Below, in pieces: positions 25,092 to 38,400 of a DNA stretch of 64,000 nt; position 1 is the first letter of the stretch, and each line of letters opens with the position of its first letter. Made by a program: the position numbers and the translations under genes. The notes below the pieces were generated by a model. The model was not told where the DNA came from. It saw nothing but the letters and a program-made list of their open reading frames with translations, and did no database searches. Origin of the DNA: Linanthus parryae (lineage: Eukaryota; Streptophyta; Magnoliopsida; Ericales; Polemoniaceae); the NCBI GenBank assembly GCA_023055425.1, contig JALGPY010000002.1, positions 49,003,321 to 49,067,320 of the forward strand, given 5' to 3'.

Positions 25092-25441
25092 TAAACCTAT
25101 ATGCAGTTTGACACTTGTGATACTAAACCTCCAGAACTTTCAATTTCATAGAAAAACCCCCTGCAGTTTTCATTTTGAGAAAAATAGCCTCCAATCGTTA
25201 AAAAGGTTAATTTAAATTAACGAAATTTACTGTAATACTCATCACGTGAGGTCATGTCATGGGCTGTAATACACATTACTGTAAATTTCGCTAATTTAAT
25301 CTAACTCGTTTCACGATTGGAGGCTATTTGTGTCAAAAGGAAAGCTGCAGAGGGGGGGGGGGGGGGGGGGGGGGGGGGAGTCTATGAAATTGGAAGTGCT
25401 GGAGGTTTAGTGTCACAAGTGTCAAAGTGAACATAGGTTTA
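25092..25441. mobile_element. Foldback element in PPRD-B intron 2, with G27 run
   Basis: This is the paralogue of the foldback element at 7427-7774, with the same arms. The G run at 25352-25378 is 27 long. Confidence 0.75.
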
Positions 25442-26174
25442 CCGTCATTTGTCCAAAAAAATATATAGAAAACTTAGTGTAACAGTTAAATTAACACTAT
25501 ATTTCATATGCCTTATATGGTTCAACTCTATAAATATGGCTCTATAGCTAAGGTCCCTGACCTAATACACAAATACGTGTCGCAAAAGTGGTTCGGAAAT
25601 TAACTATAACAATTAAGAGTAACTTTAAGTCGTAAATCATAGAGTTCGCTGTAGACTTACAAGAATCCTGTAAAGTAACCAAGTATGTGCAACCGAGCTG
25701 AGGGACTGTAGTTGAATACGTATATTGTCTCAATAAGCCGTCTCAGTACTTGAGTTTCCATAAGTAGAAGCAGGAACACCGACTGCCATACCATGTATCT
25801 ATGCCTCACCGCAACAGAACTGAAATTGTCCGAAGAGAATATATGTGAACCACCAGTCAAGTAACTGACAATATCAGAATATTGTACTGGCACGGCGAAC
25901 GCTGGGGCCATTTTATACGCGTACACCCAACTCACGACAAGCAAGAATGTTGTCCACACCACCGCCATTACGTAGAAGTGACAGAAGTATCTCTGAGGTA
26001 CTGTGAATCTCTACAACTCAACAAGAATAATAGCTCCGATAAGTATAATAACTCATGTAACTAAAAGAAGAGATAGTCAAACAATCTAATGAGGGTCAGA
26101 AGAGGAAACACAAAAGAAATAACGGGGAAAAAGATCTGATCGTGACATTTAGATACAGAAATACAAAAATATGC

Positions 26175-26495
26175 TAAGTAAGAAGAAATAGATGATAAGT
26201 AAAAAACTGCACACAAAATCATGAAGGGTGACAAATGGACATAGCTGACCAAGTTGAAGTGGAGGAAACACCGAAACGGGACAGCAAAATAAATGGCTGG
26301 TGTCAATGTTTAGAGTGTATTCACTATTTAATTTCAAGTAAGAAGAAATGGATGATAAGTAAAAACTGCACACAAAATCATGAAGGATGACCAATGGACA
26401 ATAGCTGACCAAAATGATGTGAAGTCAAAGGAAATGGGGCAGCAAAATAAATGACTGGGGACAATGTCTAACGCTTATTCACTATTCAATTTCAA
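26175..26495 (+). repeat. Two-unit tandem duplication in PPRD-B intron 1
   Basis: Two units of about 160 bp (26175 and 26336 onward) correspond to the duplication seen in copy A. Confidence 0.75.
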
Positions 26496-27274
26496 AGACG
26501 AGAGACGGTCTTATAGTTCCAAGTACAAGTTTACGGCTGGGAGCCTTCTAAATTTGGGAACAATTTACCATAAAGCTGCAAATGATGGACTTGCCTCTAA
26601 ACCATTTCAGAATTCGATTCATAGAACTCATCTAATAACACAACCAACAACAGTTATATTTGAACTTCTATTAAGGGGCCGTCTGGATATACCTAATTGC
26701 AGGTATATTTGGAGTTCTACTATTCAGGTATATTCACATATAACCAAACAACAGATACGCCTCCAAAACATTATCCAAGATTTGTTGCATTTACAAGTCA
26801 GCAAGCCTGATGTTATTATGTTCAACCTATTTCGAGTTCACGTAACTTTAATATAATCTGAAATTAATTATCAACCAGATATTATTAGCCTCATACAGTC
26901 TAGCACAAAGTCAAAGAAGTTGTTAGTGGTTTAACAGCTCCAATAAATCCCAGTTACACAAGCATCTATACTCCTGATGTTATGAATAGGCTTCAGATTC
27001 TCATACCAATCTAGTTTCTATTACTAGTATAATTTATTATTCGATTTGCCCAGAATATGAAAATCACAAGATAAACATATAATTGAAGGTAATAGAGAGA
27101 AGCGTGACTAACATTTGATCCAGATTGCATGATCTTTCCTCTCCCAGCAAACCCTAATACACGTTGGCGACACCAGTTAAGCCGAGAAGAGGGGATGAAA
27201 GCGACGAGTACAGGTAAAGTCGCTGCAATCCATGCGGCTCTCAACAAAGCGGCGAGCGCAATCCCCAACTCCAT

Positions 27275-27640
27275 GTCTAGTTCCTTTAGTTTCAGGACCA
27301 GCAAAACGAGAACTACAAGAAAAAGTGTGAAATTATTGGGGAAATTTGATAGCAGTGGGTGAAGAGGGCTTTATACTGCTTTTGGGGGGCATCGTCGGGA
27401 AACGTGACCTGGTCCGACGCCGTCTACCGCTGCGGGATGAGTGCCGTCGTTGCTGCTTCTGTAGAACATGGAGTTTGTGTGGTTAATGGATTTCCGGAAC
27501 AGATGGGAGATTAGGAGTATTTTCGGCAATGAATTAATTTTGTCGAGTGAGTACAATGCAGAAACGCCACTAACCCTGATTGAGAATCCACCGTGCCGTC
27601 ACCGCTCAGACCCTAGACGACTGAAGAAGACCGTGTCAGA
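27275..27640 (-). promoter_or_regulatory. 5' flank and core promoter of PPRD copy B
   Basis: The block matches the copy A promoter, with TATAAAG at 27369-27375 (minus strand) and a 6-G run at 27384-27389. Similarity ends near 27650, at the edge of the duplicated block. Confidence 0.55.
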
Positions 27641-27682
27641 TATGAAAACATTCAGGCCTTGTTTGGGTAAGGTACAAAAACG

Positions 27683-28300
27683 ATGATAAGAGTTGTCCTG
27701 GTATTAGAAACAGTAGTAGTATATGGTTGTAGTAGTATAAGGCACGATAAAATTGTACAAGTGTTTGGGACACATAGCATACAAATGGATGGTACAGGTT
27801 CGTGGAGCCTAATTCCATTCGCACCACGAAGAGATGGACAGATGGTGGAGAAGTTCTACATCAAAATATCTCAAGATGTCTTCATATGGGGCAGATGGAG
27901 GATGAAGATGATGTCGCATTCATTAAGAAATTTCACCGGAAGTATTTTGAATGCGCAGAGGAGGTTTCCGAGCATAGGCTCGAAGAAATTTGCATGCTGC
28001 TAGAGTGTAAAGCAATATTGATTAACCATCATTTGCCAACGTTTTCCAAGCTTATAGATTGCACCCGCAATATTGAGTCTATTGTGAAGAAGAAAATGAA
28101 GAAGACTCCTCATGCTAGCTCACCTTTCAAAATTGGGCGCTTCAACTACAAGAGAAGCAGAGAACCTAAAATCCATGTTCTGTCCTCACCAAAAAAGTAC
28201 ACCTCCTCCGCAGAAGTACTAGAGGACTGCGAAGACCACTCAACTTCAACCACTCCCGTACTCAACTGGAGAAATCACGAATCTAGTAGTGATTGACCAC
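27683..28300 (+). pseudogene. Gag remnant of an old Tat-like retrotransposon
   Basis: Frames 27683-28003 and 27802-28296 together resemble the middle of the gag protein of the outer element. Matching blocks are MVEKFY, then after a frame change AFIKKF, RLEEIC, LPTFSKLIDCT and KIGRFNYKR, against MVQKFY, TFIKKF, RLVEIC, TPTFSKLIECT and KIGRFGYKR. The order is collinear. The frame change and absence of the gag N-terminus and all of pol show it is a broken fragment. It belongs to a plus-strand element older than the one inserted at 28645. Confidence 0.7.
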
Positions 28301-28644
28301 CCACATGATGTCATGTGTCTACTTGGAAGCAACAATTTCAGACAAACAGAAAACTAGTGACCGACTTCATAAACCCGGCAACTAGTATTTTTATACTCAT
28401 TGTAGATAGTGAATCTTGTGTATATTGATTATCGTCCATGTGGCAGTCACTTATGAAACTTTATGGTACACCACTATATCATATACTTATCTCTATATTC
28501 GCATTTATCCATATGGGGGCTATGAGACAGGGTCACCCTCGCATGTAAACCATAAGGGAGTCAAGGGTTCTAAGTGGCCTAGAGGCTAGAGTAAGGATCG
28601 TCGCACGTGAATAACCGTTACACTCGCATGCGACCCTTGTCAGT
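28301..28644 (+). repeat. Untranslated end and left part of the LTR of the old element
   Basis: After the gag remnant the sequence is noncoding. A polypurine-like CATATGGGGGCTA at about 28510-28524 precedes TGAGACAGGGTCACC near 28524-28540, which could be the LTR start. The outer element has inserted at 28640-28644 (TCAGT), so the LTR would continue at 54012. LTR limits are inferred. Confidence 0.4.
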
Positions 28645-29270
28645 TGTGCACAAGAGGTTCCGGCAGGGAGACCTCCGTGTACACCGTACGCAGTGGATCA
28701 GGGATCGCACAGGAAGAATAGGGGTGTGTGTAGGGAGAGAGTAAGTCAGTAGCAATGTCTGAGAGAGAGACAGAGGTTTGGCAGAGCTTCCGCGTATGGC
28801 AGTGTGTCCTCCTTTGTATGGAAAGGTTAACGATATATATATACTGGAGAACGTGACCGTTGTAGTGTGGTTAATGCGCCCATTAATGGCGGCTTAATTA
28901 GCTTAACCATAACGGCACGTCCGTCCGAGTATATAGGAACCGTTAGAGCACGTGGTGCGCGAGTACCGGAACCGTTACGAGGTTGACCGGGTCTGACCGG
29001 ATTGACCGGGTTTATGGAGCTCGTGCCATAAATCTCTCAAAACAGTTACTAAAGGTCGCGCGCGGGCTTGGCTCGCACGCGACAGGGCTTACTCTAGCCT
29101 CCAAACCACAAAGTCCCTACAAGTCCCGTGCAGTGGTATGCGAGGGCTCTGTCTCGCAGCCCCCACATGGATCAGCTCGGCTGGTGATCCTGTGTGTGTG
29201 GAGCACAATATGGTGTGCTGGATGGTTGCCACGTGGCCTAGATCTGCCATGTCAGAAAGCAGTATCTACA
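28645..29270 (-). repeat. 3' LTR of the outer Tat-like element
   Basis: The LTR starts TGTGCACAAG and ends GTATCTACA on the plus strand. A TATA box for minus-strand transcription lies at 28833-28843. A polypurine tract (AGAAAGGGGGC on the minus strand, 29274-29284) abuts it. The open frame across it and its repeat at 53724 is not a gene. Confidence 0.9.
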
Positions 29271-29872
29271 TTAGCCCCCTTTCTGCGCGTGAAGGCTCAT
29301 AGCTGTATAGGCTTCCATGCGCGGAAACCAACATGCGCGTCGTCGCCACGCACCAATTCAAATACGGGTAAGTTCAGCCCCCGTGCGTGTCATTATGACC
29401 TAAAACCCCTAGAGTCGTGCCGTCTGACCTTTAGGGTTTTAGGCGTGACGTCAGCCCGTCCTGTGATTGCGCGATACGACGGTGACGGTTGCGATTCGAC
29501 TACTGAAGGGACGCAACCCTTCATTCTTCTGGATAAATACCTTGTATCCCATTATTGCAAAGCATCACTTCTTTCTCTTAAAGTGAATGGTACCCGGAGA
29601 TCTTCGAGAGCAGATCCAGATAATCAATCACCAGTTCAGAACTGCAAATCGTATTCTCCAATTGTGTATATCCAAGCAAGCTTCAAGGAAACAAGGTTGG
29701 CCTCGTTTACTTTTGATTTAAAATACCAGTGTTTGCCTTGAATCGCGTTGAATCAATTTCTGAAATCGGTACCGGAACTGTTTGCTTTGGTTTGCATAGA
29801 TCTCAAATTCCAAAATTCAAACTGAAGTGTGGTGTGGTATTTCTCCCCCTTTTTTCTTGCCCTTTCGCAGGA
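29271..29872 (+). promoter_or_regulatory. Upstream region of the antisense PMD gene
   Basis: This 600-bp stretch lies between the 3' LTR and the PMD start codon. It has a GGATAAATACC TATA-like motif near 29530 and a splice-acceptor-like TTTCGCAG just before the ATG, so a leader intron is possible. Open frames here have no recognisable product. Confidence 0.35.
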
Positions 29873-32800
29873 ATGGCCAAGACAAGAGTAACCAGACCCG
29901 TCAAGGAAGACGAAGAGATGCCGGAGCTTCCGCAGGCTCTGTGGCGAAAAGCCCCCTTTCTGGGTGGGAAAGACTTTTATCATGCGAGGGTGAAGGCGAA
30001 GAGGATGCCTGACCCTGTTCCAGTTGAGCAATTGCTGACGTTGACTCGCCCAGTTAACTCAGCCCTGCTCGAGTGGGTTGGTTCCGAGGATGTAGTCCGA
30101 TTGGGGATCGAGAACGGGCACTTCCCGTATACTGCGATTTCTACTCAAGCGTTCGTCCAGAAATTGGACTATATGGATGAGTGGATCGACCACGTGTTGG
30201 ATCATCACGCCGAGACTCTCGATAAAGCCGGCATTTTCTTTGCTATCCGTGCCATGAAGGGTGCTGCCGTGAAGTTGGATCAGTCCATGCTTCTAGACCT
30301 TCTGTCCCGTTATTCGCCCGCGACTCACACGTTTCATTTTGCTGAGTTCGAGGCTGCCCCCACGCTCGAGGACGTTCAAATGTTGTATGAGCTTTCCCCC
30401 ATGGGTGAGGTGGACCCCTTGAGTCACTTGAGGACATCTGCTGAAATGGCCTTGTACGCGCAGATGGAGGAGTGCCTAGCAGAGGTAAAGAAAATCTCCA
30501 CTCGGTGGACCACTACGAAGCCTCTTCCGAACTGGCAGCTGGTGGATACGTCTGCGAAGAATACCTGGAACAAGTGGTTGCAGTACTTCTTCCGAGACTA
30601 TGCGAACAGCAGCATTAGTAAGAAGCTTTTGAGCGAGAACCCGGAGGCCGAGAATTATGTAGAGGGCAAGGGTTATCATTTGACCCTTTGTGCCTTTCTC
30701 TGTGCTTGGCTGTCGAGGTATCTGATTGATGGTCACCCCCATGACGGGGTCTTCTACCATGTGCTGCCACTTGCGGTGAGGCTCGCTCTTGGCCAGAGAG
30801 TCGCACTCGGACCCTTGGTTTTGGGCACGCTATATTACAGGCTGGATCAGCTGGTTCTGGCGATGAGGGAATCACGTGGCCGCCTCGATGTTCTGACCTT
30901 TGTCAATATCAGCTTTTTGACAATGTGGGTTTTCGAGCGCTGGCCGTCTTATGCTCCAACTCCCCTCCCACTTGATAAGTGGTGTCCCCCAGGCGAGGCA
31001 GAAGCGCGCAACAGCGGAAGAGCTGCGAGATGGTTTGGAGCAAGCAACACCAAGTGCACTTGGAGTTTGATATGCGACAAACGAAAGGAGTTTACTGCCA
31101 GGCCCTATGCCACACGTGTTGAGAATGTGCGGTGGTTCCCAAAGCTATACCCTTCCAAAGGTATGGTCTTGTCAGAAGACCTTCTCTTTGAAAAGGGGCC
31201 GCATTTCCACGAGCGCTATCGTGAGTTCTTTTGTTGGTGTCTGCGAGGTTCCCTTCCTGCCCTTGCAGAGCATATTCGTGAGCTCGCGCCAAGGTATGAA
31301 AGGCTTACAGTGGATGTTGACCCCACTCGGGTCTCTCCTCAGTTTGGTTTTGATGCAGTGGCCCCATCGATCTGGCCCCAGTCTATTATCAGAGGGTGCT
31401 ACAAGCGTTTGCTGACAAAGGAGTGCAAGACGGTCCTCATGAGCAATCTTCCCTTTGAGCAGCCTGCGGGAACTCACAAGGGTGGTTGTTCCCAGAACTG
31501 GATCGCATACTGGGTTGCCCAGCAAACGAGGATTGAGACGGAGGCGGCGGCGCAGCCAGGAAGGGCCCCCTTGATCAAGAGAAACTCTTTTCCGTTTCGC
31601 CCCAATTGCAGCTTGAGCGAGTCTGAGTATGGTTGCTACTCGCTGTGGGACCGCGAGAATCATTTGTGCCCCGATTTCATTCTGAAGGAGCAAGTCGACG
31701 CAATTAAGAAGGGTGACGCGCAGGTCATCAAATATAGCAAGGCGTTTGCTGAGGTAAGCAATTTCCTTATGTGCTTTAAGCTTTTTGATTTTTCCTTGCG
31801 CTGATGCTTTTCGTTCTGTATTGTTCAGTGTCATGTGCGGAGGTTCGCAGCTGGTGATCGCTCCAAATCGCTAGTGGACACCATTGTTGCCACCAGAAGG
31901 AAGGGGGAGTCGTACCGGCTAGCATGGAGGATGGATGCCGAGGTCGAAACAAAGGTTCGCGGAGTCATGAACACTTTTGCTGACTCGCTGATAGACAACC
32001 CTCCGGCTCCGTCTCCTCCTAGAGATGACCCATCCCCTCCAGCGACTGCGGCGCCGAGAGTGAAGAGACCTAGGCAAAAGGGAATTACGATTTCTTCCCC
32101 TAGGAGTGCTCCAGCTTCTCCCCCAGTGAGGTCCCTTTCCATCAAGGACAAAGGCAAGGGTCGTATGCCCAGCAAAGTGCGAAAAGATCTCGCAGTTGAG
32201 ACTTTCGTTCCATTCAACCAAGAGGAGGAAGAGAGACAGGAGCCCCAGGCAAGTGATGAAGAAGAAGAAGCAACAGTTGTGATGTGCGAGGAAGAATCAG
32301 GAGGTACTTCCGTCGCATCTCCTTGCCTTTTATCTTGACTTCTTTGCAGTTCTCTTCTTTGAACCAATTATATATTCGCAGATGATGATGATGAAGCCGT
32401 TGGTGACCTTGTGACCAAGAGGCAAAAGAGAGATGCCCATTCTGGCATTTCAGATGATCCTATAAGCGAGGATGTTCTTGCTGAATCCCGGAAGACAGCC
32501 GCGGAGGCTGCTGAAAGAAGAAGGCAGCGAGAGGAAGAGGAGCTCGAGCGTGTGAAACAGCGGAGCCTCGAGGAGCAGCATGTTGACGACTTAGTGCGTC
32601 CAGTTGGCGAGGAAGACGAGCTTCCCGAAGAAGTGGCTCCTCATGTGGAGGAGGAAGATGAGGTTCCCGGAGAGGATGCAGCAGAGCTAGAGCAAGTCCA
32701 AGCGGACTTCGCAGAGATCGCAGGTGGCGATAAAGGTGAGATCTTCAATCTCGCAGTTACTTATAGAGATGTAATTGTGGGTGCGTTAAAGCACGGTGTG

Positions 32801-33741
32801 TCAAAGCCTGACATTCGCCGTTGGTTGGTAAGCAAATGCGGAGAACCCTCAGGTAATTATTTTGAGTGATATGCGCATGCTAGGCTGTAGCCACTTGAGG
32901 CAAAATCATGACTGGTTTACTCGCATCCCAGGTCACGCTTCTCTTAAAGATTTGCTTAGTGAGGATACACTGATAGGGCACGGTTCCACGTCCCTAGTGT
33001 ACGATGAGGATACCTCAATCCCACCTTCGCGTGGAGGTGCTTATTCTTAGCTTTAGTAAAGATAGCGAAATAACTTATAACACAAGTTACCTCACATTGT
33101 CGCATTTGGCATCGCAGGTCATGCTGAGGAACCTGAGCTGGGGCAGAGAAGTCAGCCTTCTGCATCCCATGTTCCAATTTCGAGCTCCCATACCGAGAAG
33201 CCCGTCGCAGCCGCTGGACACGCAAGTGAGCATCTCGAGGATGTCATCGAACTCTCCGATGATGTCGAAGCTGATGCTGTGCCGATGGACGAAGGTGTCC
33301 GTACCGGTGGTGAGGAAGAAAGGACAAGTGATGCTAATGTTTTCGCATCTGGGAGTGTCCTCCGTCCAGCGACTTCGGCTGTCCCTTCGCCTCCGGCGAT
33401 GACTGAGCCAGAAGCACCTATTCCTGCGTGGAGCATTTGGGGCTCGCAGGTTGGGAATGTAGTCGCAGCTGGTGCGGCCTACACTCTTCCTCCTGACTAT
33501 GAGAGGTTGGAGCTCGCAGCTGATAGGAGAGCCATGGAGCGAGGGCAGTCTTCGAACAACCCAGTGGCCCGCATCCCCTCTCTTCATGAAATTCTGGAAG
33601 GCACTGGTAAGTAAAGATTTACCGTTCGCACGTCGCATTATTTGCTTGCGAGTTCTGACATTATAACCATTTTTGATGTCTCAGGTTTGAAGCAAACCGA
33701 TGTCGACTGGGTGGTTCGAATGCGTCTCAGATACCCCCGAT

Positions 33742-35415
33742 TGACACGATTTCTTACGTGTATACGCAAGTGCACGGTCAAGTAGTAAGTGGAGTATTTT
33801 ACGACTCCGAATATCGAACCCAAGGGAAATAGACGATTATTAGCTAATTAAGAATTAAATTTATGATACCTAAGTAACCGGTAAGAAGTGTTTTGATTTT
33901 GAATGTTCGTCGCCCACAAACACGCGACTAAATAAAATGAATGTAGAGACAATATTTATGTATTTTTCAATTAAAATAATTAATCAAAGTATGGAGAAAA
34001 CTAGGCAATCTATGAATCACCTAGGGTCTTTAGACAGTTCCGGAATTTGTATTGAATCACGTTACGCACTAACTGATTATGCCGGGTAATAGCACTTACA
34101 ATCTTCTGTCGATCTCATGTAATTTTACGTAACAGTTTACTTTGGGTCCTGTCGGTCCACCTCCATCTACCGTTACGTTCTAGCTGGCTAGTCAACTTCG
34201 TTCACCGGGTCCTGTCGATCCACCGATTCACTCACCTAACTAGTTCAACCGAATCTACCCACACATGACTACTCCTATTCATCTCACCTATCGGTCTCAA
34301 TGATTCGGGAATAAAAACATGATCTTATTCGTAACCGGGTTAAGTCTCTGTCGAGCACCCACCTAGTTCACTAACAACTCCGGTTCGCGACTCCCTTGTT
34401 GCTAAGAATTAAGCCTAGATCATGATTTCTAATCAATTAGTTTGTAACATTAAGCTATGAATTCAACTAGTTCATCATCTTCATCTAACATGGTCATTCC
34501 ATTCATCACTAACACGTGTCAATAGCCTTAGCTTACGGATTCACAATACAAGATGAAGAATAATAGACATTAATTGGATCAAACGCATGAATCAATCAAC
34601 AAAATCCGGAAAATAAGTCTAAGTCATAACCCTAGGCTCTCCATAGAGCCTAACAAAGAAATTAGCTACTCATTGTTATGCTAAAATCACAAGTATTCTC
34701 CATAGAATGATAAAGAGAGGGTAAGAGAAGAATCAAACGATGAAATCGCCAAAGCTTTGGCGAATCCGTGCAATCCCCAAGCTCCTAGCTGCTCTCCAAT
34801 GGCTCCCGTACGTGAATCTCCTTCCTTAGGTCGTCTCTGCCCGTTTTTTACCAGCTGGGCACGATTTTTTATGTTATTTGGTCGAAATTGCACTTCAGCC
34901 CCTCTACCTTGTAATTCCCGGACAGAATTATTTGCTGATTTTGCGCGGGCTGTATCTCCCTCATAAGGACTCGTCTTCGAGCCTACCATATACCGTTGGA
35001 AAGCTACGGATGTCTACTTTCCAATGCCGCAAGCCTTGCTTCAAAATTCTTTGTAGATTTTCCTGGGCATCGAAAAGAGTGCAAGCTGGTCCTGTGTGAC
35101 TTTTCCAACTTTTCTTCGTTTGTGCGTCTCCTTTTCTCCTCTTCATCTAGCTCCATTCCAAGCATGTCCAAGCATCTCATAAGCTCCATTGCACCTATTT
35201 TACCTGAGATACACAACACTAAACAACCCGTGCAATTATCATAGCAAATATGAGAGAAAACATGCACAAATAAGCTAGAAACACAAATTTTCACTCGTAG
35301 GCTTATAAATCGTCAAATTCACATATTTGTGCAAATATAGCATATAAATCATGTGAAATAAGCCTATTACAAGTAATATGGAAGTATAAAGATAACTCCT
35401 AAAAGAGAGTTATCA
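33742..35415 (-). repeat. 3' LTR of the nested TR-GAG element
   Basis: On the plus strand it starts TGACACGATTTC and ends GAGAGTTATCA. The minus-strand polypurine tract AAGTGTGGGGG lies just beyond at 35420-35430. It differs from the other LTR at two places that I can see (near 35039 and 35206). Confidence 0.9.
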
Positions 35416-38400
35416 AATACCCCCACACTTACCTTTTGCTCGTCCCGAGTAAAACCACTATTTACTAGCCGACTCAAGACGCAAACGACACAAGACTCGA
35501 CAATGCAACAATATGATGCAAATGCAAACTACGACTCGATCCTACACAAACACATATATACACAAAACACACTTTTTATCTTTTTGGTTGGGATTGGGCA
35601 ATCTCCATTGACTTAAATCGGGTATCATGAAGTGATGAGAATCCTAGGAACAAAGCATGAGTTGAAACTAAACTCGACAACGGGACTCTCCCCTAGTTAG
35701 TATAGAAAGCCTAACTTTACTAAGTACAAGAGTACACTACCTCTTCGTGTGTGCCACGAAATAAGAGACTACGCTAGGCAAAGCCACATCCAAGGTCCGA
35801 GCTCCTAATCCGCTAACGGTTTTCACATGATGAGGCTTAGGGACATAAAGATACTCTCGTCGAAATCAAGTCCTAAGCGTCACATTCTCACATCAAATCC
35901 CACATCTCACACAACCTCACCACGATGATAGAAACCAAAACCCAAAGCTCACCACCTCCGACCCTCAATTCCCTCAAACCCCGGTACACTAGTGATCTCC
36001 GTGGCCATCGTCGTTCGTCGTGCATGAAACGTGAACCATCGTCGTCAAAGTAGCTCCACCACTCGTTTCAATTCAATTCCAACTCAAACTTTATTTCATC
36101 TCTTCTTTTTCTTTTTCTCTCATTTTTTTTTTGTTTTTTTTTTTCTTTTTTTTTTTTCAAAATTCTCTCAAAATATCATCACAATCCAACAATAATATCC
36201 GAGTGGTCTTCAAATAATAATCAAATATGCTAGGAGAAGGAAAAACGTAAATCGATGAATGAATATCACATAAAAATATCATCTCCTCCTAACTCAATCA
36301 AAATCCATGTCAAATCCAAGCCGCAAAATCAATGAAGTACATGTGTGGGAGTGGAGTCGTAGCAAGCTCACTCTCAATATCCGAAGTCAAAAGTCGACAC
36401 CCCCACACTCGAATGTCACCACGTCCCCTCTCAAGTAGTCCCGAAGATGAATGTATCTCGTGCCTAATCCAACCGATCCTCCTACACCAAAGTAATCAAA
36501 ACCGGTACCTAGCACGATCCACCAATTAAGTTCTCCCAACCCAATTCCGTGCGTATTAGATTCACGCACTCACGGCTCTCCACAACTGTGTCCATGATGT
36601 AATGGCATGGAACACCGCCACACCGAAGTGCGCAAGCCTACTCACTCACCCTCGCATCCCCTCGTAGATAATCAATGACGTGCAAGCGAGATGTAGAACT
36701 CAACGAATTGTATAATCACTCCCTCATCGAACCCCCTCAACTACACAACACCCTCGTGACGCACTAAAGTGGTGATTCTAATCAATTTGTGATGAAGGCC
36801 AAGAATCGTCACCCTAGGTCCGAAGGCTAGCAAGAATCCAAGGTTCAAATTGGGGCGTCTAATGGTCCTACAAGGTGAGTTCTAAAAGCAGTGAGTGCTC
36901 TAATACACGACCTCGCACAGCTGTTTCATGTGCCACTACGAGGCGGGTTGGCGACTACCTAAGACGTACACATGGATGTTCGGCTTGTTTAGCTCACACC
37001 TAGCTCAGCTCTTGTAAGAAAATAGGCACACACTTTGGCTTTGAAAATCACGTAAGTGTTAAAAATAGGTAGGCACTCCCGTAAAGAAAGTCTCTCTATA
37101 CCTACTAGGGGGGACTCACATCGTCACTCTCGGTCGCAAATCATGCTCTACGCCTAAAATCCTCACACTTCGCGATTTATCAAATTTTAGCCTCTTTCGA
37201 TTGCCCTTTTCTCAAATTTTTCTCTCTTTTTTTTTTTGGATTTTTTTTTCCATAGAGTTCCTACACTACATGCAAGCCGACACGAACGAAACTACACAAA
37301 ACAGTCGATAGGGTAGGTAGACTCAAATAAGAAAACGAGCAAAATTAAACACAAACACAAACAAGTATATACACGACTAACAAATCACAATACGATATAC
37401 TATCACAATATCACGACACGGACCACATAAACAGACACAAAACGACACGAACAACTATATGCAGACATGGCGATGCAAACACTGACTGGCTAGTCAAGAC
37501 TAAAACTCCCCCCACACTTGAGCGCTTCGTTGTCCTCAACGAATTTAGAGATTAACCAAGAACACTCAGCATTCAAATGCGAGGGGCGGTGATTCTACTC
37601 TGGGTCAAAGTCACGGCACAAGAAGGTAGCTACAATAAATTTAGAGATAATTCAAGCTACGTGCACGTGACAAGTTGTGTGTACCGAAATTAAGCAAGTA
37701 CTCAAGTAATTCCCTAGAATTCTAACAGCTAATTCCAGCGGCGACTATGCACCGTGACCAAGTTATCGAAATAAAACCCTAGAGCAAGTACGATGTGCCT
37801 AAACGATAAATAAAGAGAGAGAAAAGAGTGCTCACAACCGACAGAAGGTCGGGGATGAAATCCGATAAGTGCTGACTGAGATAGCTAGAACAATCCCCAA
37901 GCAAACATTGTGCGCACCAATGCAAGCTCCCTTGCGGTCGAGTGCGCAAGTAGCACACCGGGGTCGATTGATCATGTTGCTGCTGACGAAAAGAGAACGA
38001 AGAATCCCCGAACTCGTTATGTGAGTTCCCTTGCGGTCGAGTGCGCAAGAAGCACACCGGGGTCGATTGCTTCGTCAAATTCCGCCAATCTTTAATCCAT
38101 CATGCCGCTTCAAAAGTTTTCATTGTTTAATCATATGGTTGAACTTAGAGCTTAGGATGAATCATGTTTTTCTGTCAGTAGCACCACATAGACTTTACGG
38201 CCAACACCGTCAGTTTAATAAACTGGTCCAGATTACTCTATTAATCAACCAAACCATCACAAACCCATAATCCACCCAACATACAACTTGTTATCTCCAA
38301 TTAAACTCACCACAAGACATCATCATCTCCAATTTAACAATACACTCCTACACAATTGATTACCATCAGACCAAAAACTCACAATCAACCATATTAGCCA

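Larger units (their letters stand above)
16957..27274 (-). pseudogene. PPRD: Polyprenol reductase copy B, frameshifted in exon 3
   Basis: This is the tandem duplicate of PPRD-A. The six exons map to 27113-27274, 25661-26010, 20098-20333, 17441-17539, 17165-17236 and 16957-17061, all with conserved GT-AG sites. Exon 3 is 236 bp against 235 in copy A. The extra base is in an A run (six A near 20269-20274; copy A has five), just after the codons for IPEAF-IFF. Translation therefore leaves the family frame in the middle of the protein and loses the [15 protein letters not shown] and C-terminal blocks. All other exons are open. An extra in-frame ATG at 27304 exists only here. A homopolymer sequencing error is possible; otherwise it is a young pseudogene. 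Confidence 0.8.

Noticed and set aside
28983..29741. 252-codon plus-strand frame and its shorter twin at 53724-54023
   Set aside because: The shared part lies within the LTRs, reads opposite to the element and has no recognisable domain.
31172..31834. 220-codon minus-strand frame
   Set aside because: It is antisense to the PMD exon, which has domain support and splice logic.
31831..32367. 178-codon minus-strand frame
   Set aside because: It is a shadow of PMD exon 2 and crosses the intron.
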